Below are positions 57,702-64,000 of a stretch of 64,000 bases of DNA, piece after piece; position 1 is the first letter of the stretch, and each line of letters opens with the position of its first letter. The position numbers were made by a program, and so were the translations under genes. Below the pieces are notes generated by a model. It worked only from the letters and a program-made list of their open reading frames with translations. It did no database searches and had not been told where the DNA came from. Source of the stretch: Codonopsis lanceolata (lineage: Eukaryota; Streptophyta; Magnoliopsida; Asterales; Campanulaceae); the NCBI GenBank assembly GCA_013146195.2, contig CM028377.1, positions 2,480,001 through 2,544,000 of the forward strand, in the 5' to 3' direction.

Positions 57702-58690
57702 ATGACAACTGAATTGAATACCCAAGCTATTGGAAAGGAGACTAATGTGACCTTGGACCCCACGACTTCCAATCCAACTGCGACCAATGCTATTGTGAAT
57801 TAGATTGTGACCAATCCTACTGTCCCGATGCATCATAGCGAGAAACCAGAGAATTTCAGTGGCTTGAAATTCGAGCATTGGTAGCAAAAGATGTTATTTT
57901 ACTTGACAACTCTGAATTTAGCGAGGTTTCTGAAAGAAGATCCTCCTAAGGTGAGTGAAAATCAGGATGATGTCCAAGCTTCAAGTGATGTGAACGCATA
58001 GAATCATTCTAATTTCCTTTGCAGAAATTATGTGCTGAATGGGTTGACATACTCATTGTACAATGTTTACCGTGGTAAGAAAACGACAAAGAAGTTGTGG
58101 ATATAGTTGGACCACAAGTATACATCCGAGGACACTGGTGCCAAGAAATTTGTTGTTGGCCGCTTCCTGGACACTGGTGCCAAGACTGTCTACAATTAAG
58201 TGCAAGAGTTGCAAGTAATTTTGCACGAAATTCAGGCTAAAGCGATGGTTGTGTGTGAAACCTTTTCAAGTGGTTGCAATTATTGAAAAATTGCCTCCAA
58301 CTTGGAAAGATTTCAAGAACTATCTAAAACACAAGTGAAATGAGATGAATTTTGAACAACTAGTCGCCAGCTTCGTATTGAAGAAGACAATAAAGGTTTC
58401 GAAAAAAAGACATTCATTCATGTGGCTGCTAAAGCCAATATGGTGGAACGTGGCCAAAGCTCAAAAGGCAAAGGAAAGGTTGATGATGGAAAATGGTTCA
58501 GTTTGGGACCCAAGGGAGGAATCTCTAAGAAGAGATTTTCTGGAAAGTGCTATAATTATGGTGGCACGGGTCACAAGACCACGACTTGCAAGAAGCCAAG
58601 TAGAGACCGCGAAGCAAACATGGTGGATGACATCACTCAAGATGTATCGGACCTGAACCTTGTTGTGGTTGTCACTGAAGTGAACTTGGT
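57702..58690 (+). pseudogene. Copia gag with damaged zinc knuckle
   Basis: The candidate start is the ATG at 57702 (MTTELNTQAIG). PENFSGLKFEHW matches the Copia Gag start, but the segment holds several in-frame stops and frameshifts. The nucleocapsid motif at 58548-58589 reads CYNYGGTGHKTTTC; the second position should be Cys but codon 58557-58559 is TAT. This breaks the C-x2-C-x4-H-x4-C zinc site. Confidence 0.8.
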
Positions 58691-58969
58691 GGATTCAAAC
58701 CTCAATCAATGGTGGATCGACACTGGTGCCAGCAAGCATGTGTGCTCCAACAAGGAGATGTTCAGTACTTTTAAAGCTGCTGAGAATGGCGAGAAGATTT
58801 TCATGAGAAATTCTTCCACTTCTGAAGCCAAAGGTCAAGGCAAAGTGGTGTTGAAGATGACGTCAGGAAAGGAACTGACTTTCAACAATGTACTTTATGT
58901 ACCAGATATCCAAAAAAACTTAGTTTCCGGAACTCTGCTGGTGAAGCATGACTACAGTATTGTTTTTTA
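58691..58969 (+). pseudogene. Copia protease
   Basis: WWIDTGASKHVC carries the catalytic DTG (58719-58727) and typical Copia surroundings. NVLYVPDIQKNLVS follows, the usual C-terminal part of the protease. This module looks intact in itself, but a TAG at 58968 ends the frame before integrase, where Copia polyproteins normally read on. Confidence 0.8.
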
Positions 58970-59760
58970 GTATGATGTTGTAACTCTGTCTAAGATTCGA
59001 ATGTTTGCTGGAAAAGGGTATGTAACTGATGGATTGTTTAAGCTCAGTGTAATGGTTGTTAAACCGAAAAGCAATAATAATAATAAGTCTTATGTTTACT
59101 TGCTTGAGTCTTTCAATGTGTGGCCTGGTAAACTCGGACATGTTAATTATGGAACCCTACGCAAGTTAATTAACATGAATTGCATACCTAAATTCCAAAT
59201 TGATTCCAATCAGAAGTGTGAAACTTGTGTAGAGACAAAGTTAACAAGAACATCATTTCATTCTATTGAAAGAAATAGTGAACCACTTGCGTTAATTCAC
59301 ACTAATGTGTGTGGTTTTAAATCAACACAATTGCATGGTGGAAATAAGTACTTCATAACTTTTATTGATGATAGCACTAGGTTTTGTTATGTGTATCTTC
59401 TCAAAAGTAAAGATGAAGTTATAGAGAAGTTTATTCACTATAAAACTGAGGTTGAGAACCAACTCAACAGAAAGGTTAAGATGCTAAGAAGTGATCGTGG
59501 ATGTGAATATGAGTCACCATTTGTTGCATATTGTGCTGAACATGGTATCATCGACGAAACAACAACACTTTATGCACCTCAACATATGGTATGGCAGAAT
59601 GCAAAAATCGAATTCTAAAAGAGATGATGAATACCATGTTGTTAAGTTCTGGATTACCGCATAACATGTGGGAGAAGTTGTGCTGTCAGCTAATTACCTT
59701 TTAAACAAGGTACCCCGCAAGAAGCTTGACAAAAGCCCCTATGAGAAGTGACATGGAAGA
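58970..59760 (+). pseudogene. Copia integrase
   Basis: KLGHVNYGTLRKL and CETCVETK mark the zinc-binding region. The residue after the Trp, usually His, is Pro (WPGKLGH). The core is readable as FITFIDDSTRFCYVYLLKSK and RSDRGCEYES, with two catalytic Asp. The third acidic residue lies in a different frame after a frameshift near 59585 (MAECKNRILKEMM). The frame break and stops make it inactive. Confidence 0.8.
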
Positions 59761-61640
59761 GTTGCATCCTATAAAAACTTGCGAGTGTTGGGGTGTCTTG
59801 CTAAGGTTGCTATTTCTTTACCTAAAAAGGTGAAAGTAGGACCAAAAACTATTGAATGCATATTCATTGGATATGCACATAACAATAGTGTTTATCAGTT
59901 TCTTGTGCATGATTGCAAAATTGTATACATACACAAGAATACGATAATAGAATCAAAAAATACCTCATTCTTTGAAAATGTGTTTCCATGTAGATTGAGT
60001 AGCATATCTACCTCATCTGAACAAATACATGATTCAATAGAGGTAGAGCATGATGAGAATGAGGTAGAAGAGGTAAAACTTAGACACAATTAAAAAGCTA
60101 GGGTAGAAAAATCATTTGGTCTGGATTTTCTAACCTACATGTTGGAAAGTGAACATCTAAGCTATAAAGAAGTTGTGATGGTCTTCTCAAGGACCTCTCT
60201 AGAAAGAGGCAATCAAAAGTGAAATTCATTCCATCCTTCAAAATCATGCTTAAGAATTAGTGGACCTTCCTCAGGGAAGTAAACCATTAGGTTATAAATG
60301 GATTTTTCAAGATGAAGATGAAGGCAGATGGAACAATTGATAAGTTAAGGCCAGACTTGTAATTAAAGGTTATAGGCAACATGAAGGACTTGATTACTAT
60401 GATACTTATTCTCTAGTTACAAGACTTGTAATTAAGGATAGTACTTGCAATTGTCGTGTTGTGGAATCTTGAAGTACATCAAATGGATGTAATGACTGGC
60501 TTTCTAAATGGTGATTTAGAAGAGGAGATTTACATAGAACAAAGTGTGCATTTAAGTCTTTGTATGGCTTGAAGCAAGCACCAAAACAGTGGCATGAGAT
60601 TTGATAATGCTATGTTGGGTTGTGGATTTAAGATAAATGAATGTGACAAATGTGTATACGTAAAGGACACTGAAAATGACTATGTCATTTTATGTCTTTA
60701 CGTAAACGACATGCTTATCATTGGAAGCAATGATAATATGATTAAATCCACAAAAGACATGTTAAACTCAAATTTTGACATGAAAGATATAGGGTTAGCT
60801 GATATAATCCTTGGTGTTAAAATCTCTAGAACTTCAAGTGATCTAACTTTAAGTCAGTCATACTACGTGGATAAAATTCTAGAGAAGCCTAGCAACGATG
60901 ACATTGTAATAACTAGAACTCATATTGATACAAGTCTACATCTATCAAAGAATAGAAGAGAGACTGTCTCTGAGTTAGAATACTCAAGAATCATAGGAAG
61001 TATGGTGTACTTAATGAGGTGTACAAGGCCAGACATTACCTATGCTGCAAGTAAACAGAGTAGATACACGAGTAATCCTAGGACTGGTTACTGGAAAGTG
61101 ATAATCAGAGTACTAAGGTACTTAAGATATACTCATGATTATGGACTGCACTATACTCGAGATACAGTAGTTATCGAAGGATAATGTGATGCTAATTGGA
61201 TCTCAGATATTAAAGACTCGAGGTCTACTAGTGGATTTGTATTCACTTCGGCAGGTACAGCCACATCACGGAAATCATCTAAGCAGACTGTCATAGCTAG
61301 ATCCACAATGGAGTCTGAGTTTATAGCACTAGACAAAAGTGGTGAAGAGGAAGAATGGCTATGCCAATTCTTAGAAGATGTTCCAAGATGGAGAAAACAT
61401 GTGCCAGTAATCTGCATACATTGTGATAGTCAATCAGCAATTGACAGGGCATAGAGTAATATGTACAATGGTAAGCCTAGACATATACGTCATAGACATA
61501 TATCATTAGACAACTACTCTCAACTGGAACTATCTTTATTGACTATGTGAAGTCAAAGGATCCATTAACCAAAGGGTTAAATAAAGAGTTAGTTGATATG
61601 TCTTCCAAAGGAATGTGACTTAAGCCTCTAGATATGAGTT
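59761..61640 (+). pseudogene. Copia reverse transcriptase and RNase H
   Basis: Segments in changing frames run from the integrase/RT linker (RVLGCLAKVAI, TIECIFIGYAHN) to the RT core. The fragment MDVMTGFLNGDLEEEIYIEQ holds the first catalytic Asp. The catalytic YVDD box reads YVND (60699-60710; AAC in place of GAC), which should abolish polymerase activity. RNase H follows: CDANWISDIKDSRSTSGFVF, ARSTMESEFIALDKSGE and CDSQSAIDRA, again split by a stop at 61182. The motif series resembles the Tork/TAR-type Copia lineages; I am not certain which. Confidence 0.8.
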
Positions 61641-62147
61641 GATACAATGGAAACCCAACCTTGTTGACTGGAGATCCCAAAATCTAGGTTCAAAGGGACA
61701 ACCTAATTGTAAAAAGACTCTTAGTTTCGCTGTGGGGGTCATCCCTTGTAACAGTTATGCTCGTGTGTAAGAGGATAATCATATGACTTTTAATGATTCC
61801 TAAATAAGAATCACCTATGTGAGAGAGAAATGGGGTCACTTCGAGGAGAATTGTGTGAGGCTCAATTCTTAGACCCTATCATGGAACCAGACGTATGTTC
61901 AAGGTCATGAATGAACATAGCTATGAGAACTGAATTGTGTTAGGAAGATTCATGTGTGAAGTATATGATCGTTTACACAAACGACAGAACAGTTCAAAGA
62001 CATCATGTCTACTAATCAGCCAGTAACGTAAATATACGTTTACGAAGGAAGGTTCAAAGGGTTACACCTACTGACCTACCTATCCTATGCAGGTTTCGAC
62101 TGCTAGACTTTATCACCAAATTCGTCAATTTCCTTCATGTGGAGGAT
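61641..62147. other. Copia 3' untranslated region
   Basis: Non-coding stretch between RNase H and the 3' LTR, ending with GTGGAGGA (polypurine tract). No further gene seen. Confidence 0.6.
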
Positions 62148-62572
62148 TGTTGGAAAATTTGTGTATTGTGAATGAAATTGTTCAATATTGAGACACGGAT
62201 TTCTTTACGAGACATTTGTGTAATGACAAGGATAATTGTGGAAATGTGTTCTACTCCATGAGAACATCGAAATCATATATTTATTTGTCTAATTTAATGT
62301 TTGGATGAATAAGTTATGATTGACTAAAGTGTGGTGTTGAAAGTTGGAAGTGAGTTTGTCTTACATTGAAAAATTAACAAATGCTTGAATGGTTTATATA
62401 CAAGTGTCTTATGTTGTAGGGAAAGCTTGTGTAGAGTACATGCTTTCTCTCTCTCGCACCCACCCGCAGGGTGTGTAAATCATTGTCTGATTTAGTCTTC
62501 GGGCTACCTTACTCATGTGCGAACGCGTCTCGTGGACACGAATGTCCGACCAAATTTGTCTACTCAGTTTAG
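62148..62572 (+). repeat. Copia 3' LTR, truncated
   Basis: It aligns with the first 420 bp or so of the 5' LTR, with many substitutions. It stops at about 62572, just after TCTACTCAGT, short of the TATA box region. Confidence 0.8.
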
Positions 62573-62616
62573 CCCACGTTTTGTTAATTTTTCTTTTGTT
62601 TTTGTAACTCAAACAT

Positions 62617-64000
62617 TGACGCTGCGGAAATAATAACAAAGACTCTTACCACGAGAAACCCTTCAAAATAAGGTTGAAACACATCAAACCTTAACCTACC
62701 TAGAATCCACTAGGAAGAAATAACCGGAATCCACCAGATAAAAGAAAAAACTCTAATTTTATTAAAATAATCAATTAAATTCGAAATTACAATGAAACAT
62801 ATTTTTATAGGAATAGTAATGCTTGGAAAACAAGTTAAAATCTTCTAAAAAGTAGCCTAACCTATATAATAACCTAATAGGACTTAAATTCATCACTTAT
62901 ATACCTAAATCTACTTTTAAACATAAAAATATTACCCTATTAAAATTAAATACGAAAATTACAATAAAATAAAAATACTCAAACTTAAAATTAAAACTAA
63001 TCCAATCTTGTCCTACATAGTCACCCACTGTTGAAAAGAACTCATCCTCGAGTTCATACCCGAAACTTGAAATTGTTCATGCCAAATAGAGATATTTTGA
63101 GTAGTATAGCTTTACACGCAACCTTGAATCTTTGAAATCCTTGAACAAATCCAAAATTGAAAAGGATTCAAAAACTCGAAAGAAACTAGGAGAACTAAAC
63201 AAAAACTCGTTTGACATAACGCGTGGCTGCCCCCATATCATCCTTATCAAATAAATTTTCAACTCCAAAATCTTATATATCCCAAAAATTATGTTTCTCA
63301 TAACTATCTTACTCGAAATATAATTGTTCAACATCATCATGCATGTTTCTAAACGTAAGTTCAAGCAAATTTAAATCTTCCAGATCCAGGTAGCATATGA
63401 AAAATGGTAGATCAGCTATGATTTTTGGGTACTGTTCTACGTTGTTCCTTACTATCGGTGCATCATCTCCTTCTGAATCGGAATTCACATCTTCCCTGAC
63501 CGACGGATCACGAGAAAGGTTCACCCCGCGTCCTACAGGTTTTGCACGAGCCCCTGCCCGTTGCCTAGGGTTTTCACCACCGAACTACATTGCGCACTCT
63601 TTCAGTGATAGATTGATTTGAAACAACTAGATTGTCTATCGTAGCTTGCAGCCGTTCAAGGAGAGCCACCAGTACAACGTTGGTGTCGTTGGTGTTGTCA
63701 ACGTTAGTTGTCATCTCACAGGATGTTAATCTGCTCTGATATCAATTGATGCAGCGGAAATAACAACAAGGGCTCTTACCACGAGAAACCCTTCAAAATA
63801 AGGTTGAAACAAGTCAAACCTTAACCTACCTAGAATCCACTAGCAAGAAATAACTGCAATCCACCAGATAAAAGAGAAAACTCTAATTTTATTAAAATAA
63901 TTAATTAAATTCAGAATTACAATGAAGCATATTTTTAGAGGACTAGTAATGCTTGGAAAACAAGTTAAAATCTCCTAAAAAGTAGCATAACATAAATAGT
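62617..64000 (-). mobile_element. Short, internally deleted Ty3/Gypsy derivative
   Basis: It is read on the minus strand. The 3' LTR is 62617-63023 (TGACTATG to GCAGCGTCA), about 407 bp. The 5' LTR begins at 63747 and runs past the window end. The first 250 bases of both LTRs align closely. A primer site TGATATCAGAGC lies at 63733-63744. The interior is only 723 bp. It starts with a gag-like MTTNVDNTNDTNVVLVALLE and ends with GAACTCGAGGATGAGTTCTT, which matches the ELEDEF end of Gypsy pol before the polypurine position. The middle of gag and nearly all pol are deleted. It cannot be autonomous. Confidence 0.75.
63309..63710 (-). pseudogene. Gypsy gag N-terminal remnant
   Basis: It opens with ATG at about 63710 in the minus direction and shifts frame after about 45 codons. 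It then has an acidic segment (DVNSDSEGDDAPIV) and ends in LNLLELTFRNMHDDVEQLYF. It resembles the short N-terminal part of a Gypsy Gag, and lacks a capsid or zinc-knuckle motif. Confidence 0.45.

Larger units (their letters stand above)
56608..62572 (+). mobile_element. Degenerate Ty1/Copia retrotransposon, 3' LTR truncated
   Basis: The 5' LTR starts TGTTGGAAAAATTATG at 56608. Gag, protease, integrase, reverse transcriptase and RNase H follow in Copia order. A purine-rich GTGGAGGA tract precedes the 3' LTR, which starts TGTTGGAAAATTTGTG at 62148. The LTRs are visibly more diverged than those of the Tat element, so this insertion is older. The 3' LTR stops matching at about 62572, where unrelated sequence and a Gypsy derivative follow, so no target duplication can be read. 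Confidence 0.85.

Overview
This window is nuclear DNA from a flowering plant, almost certainly a eudicot; I cannot name the species. The evidence is one 20-exon gene with plant-type GT-AG introns, surrounded by plant transposons: Ty3/Gypsy elements of chromovirus and Tat type, Ty1/Copia elements, Stowaway-like MITEs, hAT and long-TIR elements, a tRNA-derived SINE and plant mobile domain (PMD) remnants. There is one assembly gap of 100 N at 7458-7557.

Layout. 1-7450: decayed PMD-type transposon genes and polypyrimidine tracts. 7946-12917: on the minus strand, the 5' end of a Gypsy element (gag remnant with zinc knuckle, primer site, 3.9 kb LTR with TATA box). 13.7-16.4 kb: a frameshifted 'putative plant transposon protein' gene followed by a polypurine tract and LTR-like sequence. 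16.4-22.8 kb: a minus-strand LTR element with no recognisable protein, ending in a primer site and an LTR of about 2 kb. 23.5-25.7 kb: simple and tandem repeats and a MITE-like repeat. 26746-34149: the only intact host gene, encoding a 1153-residue plant protein with a C2-like segment, with MITEs in three introns. 34.6-36.8 kb: hAT-like repeats and a second, inverted copy of the MITE-like repeat.

37108-50673 is a complete Tat-lineage Ty3/Gypsy element of 13,566 bp. It has two 794-bp LTRs differing at 14 sites, a 5-bp target duplication ATACG, gag-pol on the plus strand and a spliced antisense gene on the minus strand with its own TATA box. A Copia solo LTR (43104-44287, duplication TGGGG) sits inside its integrase. 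The Tat element itself lies inside a Stowaway-like MITE, and a hAT element (50876-51418, duplication CTATTTTA) landed 2 bp beyond that MITE. Then follow another MITE, a SINE (52324-52590) with a 14-bp duplication, a long-TIR Mutator-like element (52631-54145) with a 9-bp duplication, AT-rich tandem duplications, a damaged Copia element (56608 to about 62572) and a short Gypsy derivative (62617 to the window end).

How it works together. The host gene is the only locus likely to serve the plant; everything else is layered transposon insertion whose order can often be read from intact target duplications. The most interesting locus is the antisense gene of the Tat element: gag-pol is broken in many places and its reverse transcriptase has lost a catalytic Asp, yet the LTRs are about 98% identical and the first antisense coding exon is open for 465 codons. 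This suggests the copy was mobilised in trans, and that the antisense product, of known occurrence but unknown function, may matter to these elements.
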